This document shows, piece after piece, positions 39,444 to 48,403 of a DNA stretch of 64,000 bases. Where the stretch lies: assembly GCA_012841375.1 (NCBI GenBank), contig DUUV01000044.1, positions 1 to 64,000 on the forward strand, given 5' to 3'. Below the pieces are notes generated by a model. The model did no database searches. It was not told the DNA's origin and saw only the letters and a program-made list of their open reading frames with translations. Position numbers and translations under genes: made by a program. The number at the start of each line of letters is the position of its first letter. Positions within the stretch are counted from its first letter, which is position 1. Source of the DNA: Candidatus Fermentithermobacillaceae bacterium (GTDB lineage Bacteria > Bacillota > Sulfobacillia > Fermentithermobacillales > Fermentithermobacillaceae).

Positions 39444-40910
39444 CTAGACCTTGATCTCTTTCCACTTGCCTCGCCTAAGTCTCACCCAGTACATGGACGA
39501 ACGGAGGACCCAGTCGGCGAACATGGCGAACCAGGCTGCTGTGAGTCCCACGTTGAAGAAGTTCATCAGAACGTACGTGAGCCCAAGCCTCATGACCCAC
39601 ACGCCCGCCACTGTCACATACATGGCGATGCGGGTGTCTCCCGCCCCACGCAGGGCACCTGGGATGACGAATCCCAGAGCCTCGGGTATCTGCGTGAACG
39701 CAACGATCCGCACCAGAGGGACACCCCTGGCTATCACACCTGCGTCGTTGGTGAAGATGCTCAGGAACTGGGCCGGAAACAGGAAGAAGAGAACCCCCAT
39801 GGTACCCATGGTGAGAAGACCCATCTTCATGGCAATCATTGCGCTCTTCTCGGCGCCTTCCGGGTCTTTCGCGCCCAGTCGCTGACCCACAAGGGCGGTG
39901 GCCGAGGTCGCGAAACCCATTCCGGGCATGTACGAGAACGACTCAACGTTCAGTGCCAAGGAGTGAGCCGCGTAGGCCTCGGTCCCGAGACCCGCTACCT
40001 GCCGTGCGTACGCGATCTGTCCCGATGAAGTGAGGACTCGTTCCGCCATGGCCGGGACGCCGATGTTCAGTATCCGCCCAAACAGTCTTAGGTCAAACCT
40101 GGAGAAGACCGTTTTCCAGTGGACAGGCAACTTGCTGTTCTTGCGCGACAGGGCCACCAGGATGGCGATCCCGCCCAGCGACCGCGACACGGTTGTGGCT
40201 ATCCCCGCTCCGGCCACGCCCATCTTGGGAAACCCCAGATTTCCAAAGATGAGCAAGTAGTTGCATACGACCTTGATCGCGTTAAGACTGACGTTGATCA
40301 CCATAGGAGTCCTAGTGTCACCTGCTCCCCGAAGGGCGCCCGTGGCTATGGTGAAGACGAAAAACAGGAGCATTCCCGGCATCATCATCCGGACGTACTC
40401 GCCGCCCACTATCCGGACAGGCTCTTCCGCCTTCATGAACGTAATGACCCAATCGGCGTTGGCCATACCCACCGTGCTGATCACAAGGCCGAAGATCAAC
40501 GCTACGATGAGAGACTGGCCGGCTACCTGGCCCGCTTCCTCCCGGTTCCCTGCTCCTGTTGCGCGCGCCACGAGAGCGGTCGTACCCACTGAAAGTCCCA
40601 TGAAAGTGGCCTGGATCAAGCGAAATGGCTGCATGCTCAGGCCAACCGCGGTCACGGCTTCCTTGCCCAGCCGCCCCAGCATCGCCATATCAAGGACTTG
40701 GCCTATCATGGCAAGCGCCTGTTCGAGCACTACCGGCCAAGCGAGAGCCCACGTCCGCGCGAGGATCAGCCTAGATTGTGAGTCGGCGCCAAAGAGTCGC
40801 CCGGTGACGCGTGAGAGGGCCGGTTGACGTTCAATTTCCGCACTTATCCTAGACTCACGGTGTGACTTGAGTTCTTCTGCTTTTGTCGATTTTGCCTCCG
40901 GCTCTGGCAT
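39444..40910 (-). CDS. MATE family efflux transporter
   Basis: A 488-residue antiporter of the multidrug and toxic compound extrusion family, with 12 predicted TM helices. ATG 40910 (MPEPEAKSTKAEELKSHRES) follows GGGAGGGG closely, so the track's 10-residue extension is unlikely. Segments such as AWPVVLEQALAMIGQVLDMAMLG and the repeated GAGDTRTPMVIN / GAGDTRIAMYVT of the two six-helix halves are typical. The first 60 residues are a charged cytosolic extension longer than usual. Substrate unknown. It follows the glutaredoxin gene and its terminator on the same strand, with a TATAAT in between. Confidence 0.92.
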   Translation of the reverse strand: MPEPEAKSTKAEELKSHRESRISAEIERQPALSRVTGRLFGADSQSRLILARTWALAWPVVLEQALAMIGQVLDMAMLGRLGKEAVTAVGLSMQPFRLIQATFMGLSVGTTALVARATGAGNREEAGQVAGQSLIVALIFGLVISTVGMANADWVITFMKAEEPVRIVGGEYVRMMMPGMLLFFVFTIATGALRGAGDTRTPMVINVSLNAIKVVCNYLLIFGNLGFPKMGVAGAGIATTVSRSLGGIAILVALSRKNSKLPVHWKTVFSRFDLRLFGRILNIGVPAMAERVLTSSGQIAYARQVAGLGTEAYAAHSLALNVESFSYMPGMGFATSATALVGQRLGAKDPEGAEKSAMIAMKMGLLTMGTMGVLFFLFPAQFLSIFTNDAGVIARGVPLVRIVAFTQIPEALGFVIPGALRGAGDTRIAMYVTVAGVWVMRLGLTYVLMNFFNVGLTAAWFAMFADWVLRSSMYWVRLRRGKWKEIKV

Positions 40911-41017
40911 GACCCCTCCCAAGAAGCCACCTCCGCCCATTGTGCTTCCCGCCGTTTCGGCAGGTTCTCAATTTGTGGATTATCTCGACACGGTTCTGAG
41001 ATTATTTCGCTTACTGA

Positions 41018-41023
41018 ATTATA
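41018..41023 (-). promoter_or_regulatory. Candidate -10 of the MATE gene
   Basis: A perfect TATAAT on the minus strand lies about 110 nt upstream of the MATE start and immediately downstream of the glutaredoxin terminator. No good -35 was found at 16-18 nt, so support is moderate. Confidence 0.35.
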
Positions 41024-41032
41024 CGCCAAACT

Positions 41033-41074
41033 CAAAAATAAGACGAGAGGACCCACTGGTAGAGCCCTCTCGTC
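41033..41074 (-). terminator. Intrinsic terminator of the glutaredoxin gene
   Basis: GACGAGAGG pairs perfectly with CCTCTCGTC around a 15-nt loop and is followed on the minus strand by TTATTTTTGAG. It is placed about 70 nt downstream of the glutaredoxin stop codon. Confidence 0.75.
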
Positions 41075-41143
41075 CGGGCAGAGAGGATTGGGCACCGGAT
41101 ACAGAGAGACCTAAGAAGCGCGAATCTGGATTGGCTCTACGGT

Positions 41144-41383
41144 CTAGAGGCCTAGGAGCTCATCGATTCGCTTCTTGTCGAAACCTACCACTACGTTTCC
41201 GTCGATCGAGAGGACAGGGACGCCCATCTGACCGGATATCTTCACCATCTCTCTTGCCGACGCCACGTCCTGGGAAACATCCACGTCGGTGAACGGTATT
41301 CCGTTCTCTTTGAGATAGGCTTTCGCCCTTACGCACCACGGGCAGCTGGGCGTTGAGTAAACCTTTACGTTGTGCTCGGCCAT
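41144..41383 (-). CDS. Glutaredoxin-family thiol-disulfide protein
   Basis: A 79-residue single-domain glutaredoxin/NrdH-like protein. ATG 41383 follows GGGGGG. The active site is CPWC at about 14-17 (STPSCPWCVRAKAYL), with the cis-proline motif GVPVLSIDG and a GFDKKRIDELL C-terminal helix, all typical of the family. It could reduce ribonucleotide reductase or other thiol proteins. No nrd or glutathione genes are nearby, so the partner is unknown. Confidence 0.92.
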   Translation of the reverse strand: MAEHNVKVYSTPSCPWCVRAKAYLKENGIPFTDVDVSQDVASAREMVKISGQMGVPVLSIDGNVVVGFDKKRIDELLGL

Positions 41384-41596
41384 CTATCGAACCCCCCAGA
41401 AACATTTTCGGTATTTCGCTCTATGGATATCTTCCGTGTCAGGAGAGCGGATTTCAACAGCCCTACGGGTCATCCTGCGCCTATTACGGCCAATTTACAC
41501 GTATGTACACGCTGAGGGTGGGCGATTGCCCGGACCAAGACTGCGGATACTTAGGTAGAGGCCCCCTACTTTGCGAGAAGGAGGCGTATCCAGACG

Positions 41597-41827
41597 TTGC
41601 TCAAAGTGACAATGTCGGTGAAAGGCCAGATAGTGATCCCGGCCGAGGTGCGGCGCAGGCTCGGCCTAAAGAGCGGCACACACCTCAGGGTCTACGATTC
41701 GGACGGCAAGATAGTCCTGGTGCCCGAGGTCCAAGACCCCGTCTCGGCCGGTCTGGGGTTTCTGAGAAGGGACAAGGACCCCGGCGAGACCGAAGACACC
41801 AAGGGAGGAGTCTCGGGCAGTGGCTGA
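41597..41827 (+). CDS. AbrB/MazE-type antitoxin
   Basis: A 76-residue SpoVT/AbrB swapped-hairpin DNA-binding protein. MSVKGQIVIPAEVRRRLGLKSGTHLRVYDSDGKIVLVP covers the whole fold. The probable start is TTG 41597, 12 nt after AAGGAGG. The C-terminal 25 residues are polar and disordered-looking, as in antitoxins that neutralise a PIN toxin. Its end overlaps the downstream PIN gene by 8 bp, the classic antitoxin-toxin arrangement. It likely autoregulates the pair. Confidence 0.88.
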   Translation: MLKVTMSVKGQIVIPAEVRRRLGLKSGTHLRVYDSDGKIVLVPEVQDPVSAGLGFLRRDKDPGETEDTKGGVSGSG

Positions 41828-42290
41828 ACCGGGGAAGGACACCGCTTTCGTGATGGACTCCAGCGCGCTCCTGGCGTTTCTAAACGGCGAACCAGGCGGC
41901 GCTCTCGTCCAACGTGTTCTCAAGCAGTGCTTGGAATGCGGCACCCAAGTGGATATGACATCCTTGGACCTCCTTGAGGCGTATGCGGCTGCGATCTCAG
42001 CCTCGGCTTCGTCCCTGGAAGAGCTTGCGTCGCTCATTGACCAACTCCCGGTTTCGGTAGAGCCGCTGACTCAGGACTTGGCAATGCTGTCGGCCAGGGT
42101 CATCGAGGAACGGCCCGGCCTCAAACCCCCGGCTTCGCCGGCTGTCGTCTTGTCCCGGAAAAAAGGGGCTACGCTCCTTACGGCAGATCCCATACAGGCG
42201 TCTCTGGCCCCGTCTCTGTACGTAGGCCCGGGGCCGAATGAAGGAAATCCAGGCCAGGTCCCTGAATTCCAAGGGAACTCTCACGTATAA
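41820..42290 (+). CDS. PIN-domain ribonuclease toxin, VapC-like
   Basis: A 156-residue PIN protein. GGAGGAG precedes GTG 41820. Acidic residues of the PIN active site can be seen in VMDSSALLAFLNGEPGG (first Asp), SLDLLEAYAAAI (Glu) and TLLTADPIQA (late Asp), with a second Ala/Ser/Leu-rich helical part between. VapC-family toxins cleave tRNA or other RNA and are blocked by the partner antitoxin. It is longer than the usual 130 residues because of a Pro/Gly-rich C-terminal tail. Only 13 bp separate it from the next gene, so that gene may be expressed from the same unit. Confidence 0.85.
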   Translation: MAEPGKDTAFVMDSSALLAFLNGEPGGALVQRVLKQCLECGTQVDMTSLDLLEAYAAAISASASSLEELASLIDQLPVSVEPLTQDLAMLSARVIEERPGLKPPASPAVVLSRKKGATLLTADPIQASLAPSLYVGPGPNEGNPGQVPEFQGNSHV

Positions 42291-42303
42291 GGAGGCAAGA
42301 GGC

Positions 42304-42792
42304 ATGTCTCTCGAGTTTGAACTAGTTGAGATCGAGAAACCGGAAAACCTGAACGTTATCATCGGCCAATCACATTTCATAAAGACGGTTGAAGACCTCC
42401 ATGAGGCGATGGCCAACGCCGGTGGCGGGATCAAGTTCGGGATATCGTTTCTGGAAGCCAGCGGAGCGTGCCTGGTAAGGGCCACGGGCAACGACGAGAA
42501 CCTCATTGCCTTGGCCAAGAAAAACGCTCTGGCGCTGGGAACTGGACACGCGTTTCTCATCTTCATGGAGAACGGCTTTCCAATCAACGTGCTGAAGAAC
42601 ATAACTGCTGTGCCCGAGGTATGCTCGATCTTCTGCGCCACGGCCAATCCCGTTCAGGTAGTGGTGGCCAAGTCCCAACAAGGCAGAGGCATCATGGGCG
42701 TCATCGACGGCTACCCGCCTAAAGGAGTCGAAGGCCCCGACGGAGTCGAGTGGCGCCATTCATTCCTCAGGAAGATCGGATACAAGCTCTAG
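42304..42792 (+). CDS. Adenosine-specific kinase family protein (DUF355/PF04008)
   Basis: A 162-residue protein. TAAGGAGG is 10 nt before ATG 42304, so the track start at 42238 is discarded. The body (NVIIGQSHFIKTVEDLHEAM, then IKFGISFLEASGACLVRATGND, then GHAFLIFMENGFPINVLKNI, CSIFCATANPVQVVV and GRGIMGVIDG) follows the conserved archaeal/bacterial family whose founding member was called adenosine-specific kinase (PF04008). A nucleotide-binding site is known only from structure, and the physiological reaction is uncertain. Confidence 0.85.
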   Translation: MSLEFELVEIEKPENLNVIIGQSHFIKTVEDLHEAMANAGGGIKFGISFLEASGACLVRATGNDENLIALAKKNALALGTGHAFLIFMENGFPINVLKNITAVPEVCSIFCATANPVQVVVAKSQQGRGIMGVIDGYPPKGVEGPDGVEWRHSFLRKIGYKL

Positions 42793-42801
42793 GGAGACGC
42801 C

Positions 42802-43653
42802 CTATGGCCCGTATGAGTAGAAACCTTGGCCCGTCTTTCTGCCAAGATGGCCCTTGGCGACCATCTCTTTGAGCAGCGGACAAGGCTTGTATTTGTCGTC
42901 GCCCATCTCGGAATGGAGCACCTCCATGATGGCCAGGAGGACGTCTATTCCCACCAAGTCGGCCAGCGCGAGAGGGCCTATGGGATGGTTCGCTCCCAGT
43001 TTCATGGCGGTATCGATGTCTTCGGCCGAAGCCACGCCCTCCATGAACAGGTAGGCCGCCTCGTTCATGAGAGGGCATAGAAGTCTGTTAACCACAAACC
43101 CGGGGCACTCCTTAACCACCACAGGTGTCTTGCCCATCGCCAGGGCCAGTTCCCGGGCCCGGCTTACTGTGGATGACGAAGTGTTCTCGCCCGGAATGAT
43201 CTCAACCAGCTTCATCACAGGCACGGGGTTGAAGAAGTGGATCCCCACGAACCGCTCTGGAGAAGCCACTTTCCGCGCCAGCCTGGATATGGATAGAGAC
43301 GACGTATTGGTCCCTATGAGCGTCTCAGATCCTGCAATCTGGGAAACGGTTGTGAGGACCGAACTCTTAACGTCGGGGTCTTCGTACACGGCTTCCAGGA
43401 CCACGCTGCAATCCTTGAGGAGCGATAGGTCGGTTCCGGGCGTAAGGCGACCCAACATGTCGTCCATGGACTCCCTTGTTATCCTGCCCCTCTCCACTCC
43501 TCGTTCCAGGCTCTTTTTCAAGCCCGCTACTCCCCGCGCGGCTATTTCCGGCGAAGTGTCCAGAAGGATCACGGAAAAACCGGAGACCAAGGCGGTCTCG
43601 GCGATCCCTCTTCCCATAGTGCCCGCTCCGATCACTCCGATACTCAGCGCCAT
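42802..43653 (-). CDS. 3-hydroxyacyl-CoA (3-hydroxybutyryl-CoA) dehydrogenase
   Basis: A 283-residue NAD(P)-dependent dehydrogenase. GGGGGG 6 nt upstream of ATG 43653 is preferred to the track start. The Rossmann motif IGVIGAGTMGRGIAET, the catalytic-His region FVGIHFFNPVPVMKLVEII, and GFVVNRLLCPLMNEA with MKLGANHPIGPLALADLVGID identify the short Hbd/PaaH type. It reduces acetoacetyl-CoA or related 3-ketoacyl-CoA. No thiolase or crotonase gene is adjacent. Its upstream neighbour is an AI-2E permease. Confidence 0.95.
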   Translation of the reverse strand: MALSIGVIGAGTMGRGIAETALVSGFSVILLDTSPEIAARGVAGLKKSLERGVERGRITRESMDDMLGRLTPGTDLSLLKDCSVVLEAVYEDPDVKSSVLTTVSQIAGSETLIGTNTSSLSISRLARKVASPERFVGIHFFNPVPVMKLVEIIPGENTSSSTVSRARELALAMGKTPVVVKECPGFVVNRLLCPLMNEAAYLFMEGVASAEDIDTAMKLGANHPIGPLALADLVGIDVLLAIMEVLHSEMGDDKYKPCPLLKEMVAKGHLGRKTGQGFYSYGP

Positions 43654-43707
43654 ATCCATCCCCCCAGAGAAAGGCTTCGTCGGCACCCGGCCAAATCCTT
43701 CGAAGAG

Positions 43708-44706
43708 TCACGCTTGCCGTGTGTAGAGAGCCCTGGCGAACCTGAGGAGCGCGGCCAGCACCCCTGCAATCGGGACACCCAGAAAAAGCCCCCAAAAGCC
43801 GAGAAGTCTGCCGCCCGCCATCAGCGAGAACACGATCCACAAGGGGTGCAGGCCAACGTAGGACCCAGTAACCCTGGGCACTATGATGTTTGAGTCGAAC
43901 CATTGGATGACAAGGACTATCGACAGCGCCCACACACCGGTGGAGAGGGATTTCATGAGCCCCGACAACACGAAGGGAATGGAGGCGAAGAGGGGGCCGA
44001 AAAACGGGACGAACTCACCGAGACCCGCGACCAATCCCAGCACGGCGCCGTACTTGAGTCCGAGGACATAGGATGCCACTGACACCAAGAGCGCGACAAA
44101 CGATGCCACTATTGTCTGGCCCCGCACAAACCCCGCGATCACGCGGTCAACTTCATGGACGAGATCAACGTAAGGCAGCGGGTACCGGGCCATGGCCACG
44201 AGTGCCCGGCGGCGCCAGTGGTTCAGGTCTCTCAGCATGTAATAGGCGATAATGGGGGCTACGACCAGATAAGAAATCGCGGTCGCAGACGACAGGAAGT
44301 AGGCAAAGGCGTTGTTGCCGAGATTTCCAAGGAACTCCTCGGCGCGCAAGAGCGAGTTGATGGCGCCCCGCTCAATTCCGGCCGGCAGGTTGTACCTCGT
44401 GATTATCTCCTTTGCGCTGGCCGCATAGGCTTGGACCAGACCTATGGCTCTGGGGATCTGCCCTGCCAACCCCTGTATTTCCCTTACGAAGGCCGGGATG
44501 AAGTAGACGACCAGGACGCAGAGTACGCCGGCGAGCAATAGATACACCAGAAGTATGCTTCGGGACCGGGGGATCCCCCGGCGCTGGATGGCATTGACCG
44601 CCGGCTCAAGGAAGTAGCTCAGAAAAGCCGCCATGATGAAGGGCGGCAAGACCGAACGAACCGAATATAGAAAAAGTGCGCCAAGTGAAACGAAGAGGGC
44701 ACTCAC
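43708..44706 (-). CDS. AI-2E transporter family (PerM/YtvI-like) permease
   Basis: A protein of about 332 residues with seven or eight TM segments. GAGAAGG is 6 nt before GTG 44706, which I prefer over the TTG 44721 of the track. PFIMAAFLSYFLEPAVNAIQRRGIPRSRSIL, then GLKYGAVLGLVAGLGEFVPFFGPLFASIP and IQWFDSNIIVPRVTGSYVGLHPLWIVFSLMAGG carry the family motif G-x-P-F-F-G-P and the IVPxVxGxxVGLHP loop. Family members export AI-2 or act as Na+/H+ antiporters; the role here is unknown. It forms a run with the YtxH-like and zinc-ribbon genes. Confidence 0.88.
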   Translation of the reverse strand: MSALFVSLGALFLYSVRSVLPPFIMAAFLSYFLEPAVNAIQRRGIPRSRSILLVYLLLAGVLCVLVVYFIPAFVREIQGLAGQIPRAIGLVQAYAASAKEIITRYNLPAGIERGAINSLLRAEEFLGNLGNNAFAYFLSSATAISYLVVAPIIAYYMLRDLNHWRRRALVAMARYPLPYVDLVHEVDRVIAGFVRGQTIVASFVALLVSVASYVLGLKYGAVLGLVAGLGEFVPFFGPLFASIPFVLSGLMKSLSTGVWALSIVLVIQWFDSNIIVPRVTGSYVGLHPLWIVFSLMAGGRLLGFWGLFLGVPIAGVLAALLRFARALYTRQA

Positions 44707-44731
44707 AAGTGCCCTTCTCAAGGCGACGCGA

Positions 44732-44935
44732 TCAGTCAGAGAACCTACCCGCCATATTGCTCCATGCTCCGCGCGCCCGTCTTATTGCCTGCCTTGTGGT
44801 GCGCCCAACGACCATCTTGGTGCGCTCCATGGGAGTCGGCTCGTGCCTTCTCCGGACCACCATGGCCATGCCGAGCATAAGCCCTGCGGCGGCCCCTACT
44901 GCCATGCCGTCCCAGAAAGAGCGGTTCTTAGTCAC
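44732..44935 (-). CDS. Small YtxH-like membrane protein
   Basis: A 67-residue protein from GTG 44935, 7 nt after GGGGAGGG. An N-terminal hydrophobic stretch (GMAVGAAAGLMLGMAMVV) resembles the glycine-rich membrane segment of YtxH-like proteins, which begin similarly with F..G...GA..G...G. A basic helical tail (RRRHEPTPMERTKMVVGRTTRQAIRRARGA) follows. Function unknown. Located between a zinc-ribbon protein and an AI-2E permease in the same operon. Confidence 0.7.
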   Translation of the reverse strand: MTKNRSFWDGMAVGAAAGLMLGMAMVVRRRHEPTPMERTKMVVGRTTRQAIRRARGAWSNMAGRFSD

Positions 44936-44970
44936 GCTACGTCCCTCCCCTGCGACTAGATGCAGTGCCT

Positions 44971-45246
44971 CTATGTAGGGCTTCCTATCTCCGGTGGCCG
45001 GACAATTCCCTCAACCTGGGCCTCCTCAGTTTCTGCAGCTCCGGTCTCGCCAAGGGTCGCGCCTGTCAGGACTCCGTCACCCGGAGTTGCTTCCAGCGAG
45101 TCCAGTACCGTCGTGCCGTCGGGCTCCAAGCGGTACATCCGGAATCCATCCCTGGTGGGGATGAACTCGATGCTGCAGTCCCAGCAGTAGTACTGGTTTT
45201 GGCCAATCCTTCCGGTCGCCCTTGACCGGCATTTCGGGCAGATCAA
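44971..45246 (-). CDS. Zinc-ribbon protein, unknown
   Basis: A protein of 91 residues. GGGGAGG is 9 nt before TTG 45246, giving MICPKCRSRATGRIGQNQYYCWDCSIEF. The track's 154-residue ORF starts about 60 residues too early, in non-coding-looking sequence. The two CPKC/CWDC pairs form one zinc ribbon. A highly conserved short Bacillota protein shares the ICPKCRSKATGRIG..QYYCW.C start. The rest is polar with TPGDGVLTGATLGETGAA low complexity. Function unknown. Confidence 0.78.
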   Translation of the reverse strand: MICPKCRSRATGRIGQNQYYCWDCSIEFIPTRDGFRMYRLEPDGTTVLDSLEATPGDGVLTGATLGETGAAETEEAQVEGIVRPPEIGSPT

Positions 45247-45394
45247 ACGCGAACGCCTCCCCAGTTGGATTCTGCCCGAAAGGAGGAAAAGCAATACTTG
45301 ACGAGGGACCTTGGGAGGATGAGAGGGATGTGAGACTCTGGAACACGAGGTGGGCGTACCGGGGGTACCACCTTGTGAGGCACGACTCACTTGC

Positions 45395-46858
45395 CTACGG
45401 GCGGTCCTTTCCCCTGTTTTCGGGATCATGCTCACCCTTTGTGTAGAATCGGAGTCTCACGAGCTCCTTGGGGAGGTACTGCTGCTCCACCCAGTGTCCG
45501 GGGGAATCGTGGGGATACTTGTATCCCACGCCGTGCCCCAGTTTCTCGGCGCCCGAATATCCCGTCCCTCTGAGGTGAGGCGGCACCGGATAGGCAGGCT
45601 TCTCGCGGACCGCGGCTATGGCCGTGTCAATTGCTGAACATGCCGAATTGGATTTTGGGGCCAGAGCGACATACAGAGCCGCGTGGGCCAGAGGGATCCG
45701 CGCCTCTGGCATCCCTATGTGCTGCGATGCCCTGAAGGCCGACTCCGCCACAACCAGGGCCATCGGATCGGCGAGCCCTACATCTTCAGAAGCGCAGATC
45801 ACTATCCGCCTTGCCACAAACCTGGGGTCCTCCCCTGATTCCAGCATGCGGGCCAACCAGTAGATGGTGGCGTCCGGGTCGCTGCCCCTCATGCTCTTTA
45901 TGAAGGCGGAAATGACGTCGTAATGCTGGTCGCCCAATTTGTCATAGAAGAGCTGGGGGCTCTGAGTTATTTCGAGCGCCCTATCGAGCGATAAGATGAC
46001 TTTCCCGTCACGGACTTCGGAGACGTTGTACAGGGCTTCAAGCAGGTTCAGGGCCACCCGTGCGTCGCCTTTCGAGAAACTCACGATGTGCTCCAATACC
46101 TCGGGGCCAAGGACCACCTCGGGCGCCTCGGGTCCGCCGGCCGCTACGCCGGTACTGGAGTCTGTCGCGCCGGTGTTTGCGGCGTCGCCAACGCCGCCGC
46201 TCGCGGCCACGCCTCGCTCTTTGTCGCGGACCGCACGCTTGACAATATCCTCAATATGGCGAGGTTCCAGGTGGCTAAATGAAAAGATCCGCATCCTCGA
46301 TAGAAGGGCGGGGTTCACCGAGAAGTACGGGTTCTCGGTGGTCGCCCCAATGAGCGCTATGGTGCCCTTCTCGACATGGGGAAGGAGGGCGTCTTGCTGT
46401 GCCTTGTTGAAGCGATGGATCTCGTCCAGGAATAGGATAGTCCTATGTCCCCGCTCCCTGTTCCGTCGCGCATCGGCGACCACATCTCGGACATCCCGGA
46501 CTCCCGAGGTCACGGCCGAAAGCTCCCTGAACACCGATCTCGTAGTCATCGCTACGAGCCTCGCCAGCCCTGTCTTGCCGGTGCCGGGCGGCCCCCAGAA
46601 GAGCATGGAAGGGATCTTGTCTCCCTCGATGGCTTTTCTGAGAGCCTTCCCGGGACCGACGACTTCCTCTTGACCTACGAACTCATCAAAAGAGCGGGGG
46701 GTCATACGTAGAGCCAGCGGGGCGTCCGGTGGGATCGCCAGCAGATCGGAAGTAACCGGTTGCGCTTCACCCGGCCCCGGGCGCGTATCCCCAGCACCCG
46801 CGGCGTCGGCGGCTCGCCGGCCGGTCTCTACCTCGCCGAACAATCCCATCTGGCTCAT
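45395..46858 (-). CDS. rarA: Replication-associated recombination protein A (RarA/MgsA)
   Basis: A 487-residue AAA+ clamp-loader-like ATPase that acts at stalled replication forks. AAGG 8 nt before ATG 46858 selects MSQMGLFGEV over the track's GTG. Walker A WGPPGTGKTGLARLVA, Walker B TILFLDEIHRFNKAQQD, sensor 1 IGATTENPYFSVNPALLSR and the C-terminal YKYPHDSPGHWVEQQYLP are typical. An extra low-complexity loop (AASGGVGDAANTGATDSSTG) is inserted before the lid domain. RarA belongs to core DNA metabolism and is often near threonine aldolase or alaS, as here. Confidence 0.94.
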   Translation of the reverse strand: MSQMGLFGEVETGRRAADAAGAGDTRPGPGEAQPVTSDLLAIPPDAPLALRMTPRSFDEFVGQEEVVGPGKALRKAIEGDKIPSMLFWGPPGTGKTGLARLVAMTTRSVFRELSAVTSGVRDVRDVVADARRNRERGHRTILFLDEIHRFNKAQQDALLPHVEKGTIALIGATTENPYFSVNPALLSRMRIFSFSHLEPRHIEDIVKRAVRDKERGVAASGGVGDAANTGATDSSTGVAAGGPEAPEVVLGPEVLEHIVSFSKGDARVALNLLEALYNVSEVRDGKVILSLDRALEITQSPQLFYDKLGDQHYDVISAFIKSMRGSDPDATIYWLARMLESGEDPRFVARRIVICASEDVGLADPMALVVAESAFRASQHIGMPEARIPLAHAALYVALAPKSNSACSAIDTAIAAVREKPAYPVPPHLRGTGYSGAEKLGHGVGYKYPHDSPGHWVEQQYLPKELVRLRFYTKGEHDPENRGKDRP

Positions 46859-46881
46859 ATCGTCCACCTTTCCGTGTTCCC

Positions 46882-47931
46882 CTAGGGCCTATTCTTCACC
46901 GCTTCGGTGATGCGAACCAGCGCCTCCTCAACATCAGCCCGAGTGACGTCATTGTGAGTAACCATCCTCACCCTGTAAGGCAAATCGGCGTTGAACCAAA
47001 CGCCGCGAGATCTCATGAGCTGTTGAAAGACCGGACCATCCATCCCGAGTTCCCTGGTATGGACGGCTACCATATTGGTCTGCACCGTTTCCATGTCCAC
47101 CTTAAGGCCGGGGATCCGGTTCAGGCCTTCCGCCAGCAGCTTGGCGTTAGCATGGTCTTCGGCGAGACGGTCCACCATTTTGGTCAGCGAAATGATGCCG
47201 GCCGCAGCCACAATCCCTGCCTGCCTCATTCCACCACCCAAAAGCTTGCGGCACTTGCGGACACGTTCTATGAAATCCTTGGGGCCCGCCACAATCGACC
47301 CAATAGGCGAACAAAGCCCTTTAGACAGGCAGAACTGCACCGAATCGGCGTACCGGGTTATCTCTTTCACATCAACACCTAATCCTATGGCCGCGTTGAA
47401 CACGCGGGCGCCGTCAAGGTGGACGTTTGCTCCGCCATCGTGGGCCACCTCATATATGGCCTTCATGTTCTCCAGTGGAACGATGCATCCCCCCGACCTG
47501 TTGTGGGTGTTCTCTATACACACCAGGCTGGTCCTGGGGAAGTGGATGTTCTTCGCCCTGATGGCCGCTTTCACCTCGGCGGGGTCCATGGCGCCCAGTC
47601 GACCGCGGATGGTCCTCATCTGCACCCCGGAGAGGACTGCCGGTCCTCCGACTTCGTACATGTAGATATGGGCTTGCTCCTCAAGGATGATCTCGTCGCC
47701 CCTGGATGTCCACGCCATCACGGCAGTCTGGTTACCCATAGTCCCGGTAGGAACGAACACGGCGGCTTCTTTGCCGACCTTCAGCGCGGCGATCTCTTCC
47801 AGTTTGTTCACGGTGGGGTCGTCGCCGTATACGTCGTCGCCTACCTCTGCGCGGTACATCGCCTCGCGCATCTCTTGAGTCGGTCTGGTAACAGTGTCTG
47901 AGCGAAAGTCAATGATCTTGACCTCGGGCAT
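46882..47931 (-). CDS. ltaE: Low-specificity L-threonine aldolase
   Basis: A 349-residue PLP enzyme converting threonine to glycine and acetaldehyde. GGAGG 8 nt upstream selects ATG 47931. [18 protein letters not shown] opens the fold; [50 protein letters not shown] and [20 protein letters not shown] follow. The PLP lysine is in [20 protein letters not shown]. All landmarks of the family are intact. It sits 24 bp upstream of rarA on the same strand. Confidence 0.95.
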   Translation of the reverse strand: MPEVKIIDFRSDTVTRPTQEMREAMYRAEVGDDVYGDDPTVNKLEEIAALKVGKEAAVFVPTGTMGNQTAVMAWTSRGDEIILEEQAHIYMYEVGGPAVLSGVQMRTIRGRLGAMDPAEVKAAIRAKNIHFPRTSLVCIENTHNRSGGCIVPLENMKAIYEVAHDGGANVHLDGARVFNAAIGLGVDVKEITRYADSVQFCLSKGLCSPIGSIVAGPKDFIERVRKCRKLLGGGMRQAGIVAAAGIISLTKMVDRLAEDHANAKLLAEGLNRIPGLKVDMETVQTNMVAVHTRELGMDGPVFQQLMRSRGVWFNADLPYRVRMVTHNDVTRADVEEALVRITEAVKNRP

Positions 47932-48007
47932 CTCTACCGCCTCCAACATGAATGTGATTCAAAATCCGGCCTTATGAGAATCGGGAGCCAAAGTGGTGGA
48001 CGCCTCT

Positions 48008-48361
48008 CTAGGCGAGCCCGAGGTCCAGCGCCATCTTGTCTATCCAGCGCACAAGGTCCGCTTTGGTCCCCCCTGCGCGCCTATCCACCGGCTCTCCTTT
48101 GGAGAACGCGATCAACGTGGGTATGGTCATTATGCCGTGCTTCTCTGCCAATGCCTGCTCGTTGTCTACATTGGCCTTGAGAAACGCGACGCGGCCTCCG
48201 TACTTCGCGGTCATCTCCGCGGCGACTTCGTCGAAAATGGGTGCCAGCCGCCTGCACGGTCCGCACCAGGGAGCCCAAAAATCCACTATGGCAAGGGGCG
48301 CCCCGGAAAGCTTCTCCAGTGTGTTCGAGGTAAGTTCAGAAATCGTCCCGCTCTCTCCCAT
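48008..48361 (-). CDS. trxA: Thioredoxin
   Basis: A 117-residue classical thioredoxin. The active site WCGPC is present (VDFWAPWCGPCRRLAPIFDE), with the buried-Asp strand, KANVDNEQALAEKHGI and the cis-Pro TIPTLIAFSKGE. ATG 48361 (MGESGTISELTSN) follows GGAAAGG with 10-nt spacing; the GTG six bases earlier is too close. It reduces cytosolic disulfides. No thioredoxin reductase gene is adjacent. The preceding gene is coaE. Confidence 0.95.
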   Translation of the reverse strand: MGESGTISELTSNTLEKLSGAPLAIVDFWAPWCGPCRRLAPIFDEVAAEMTAKYGGRVAFLKANVDNEQALAEKHGIMTIPTLIAFSKGEPVDRRAGGTKADLVRWIDKMALDLGLA

Positions 48362-48403
48362 ATTCACCCAGTCCTTTCCATTATGGGCCTCGATGGACCT
48401 TCC

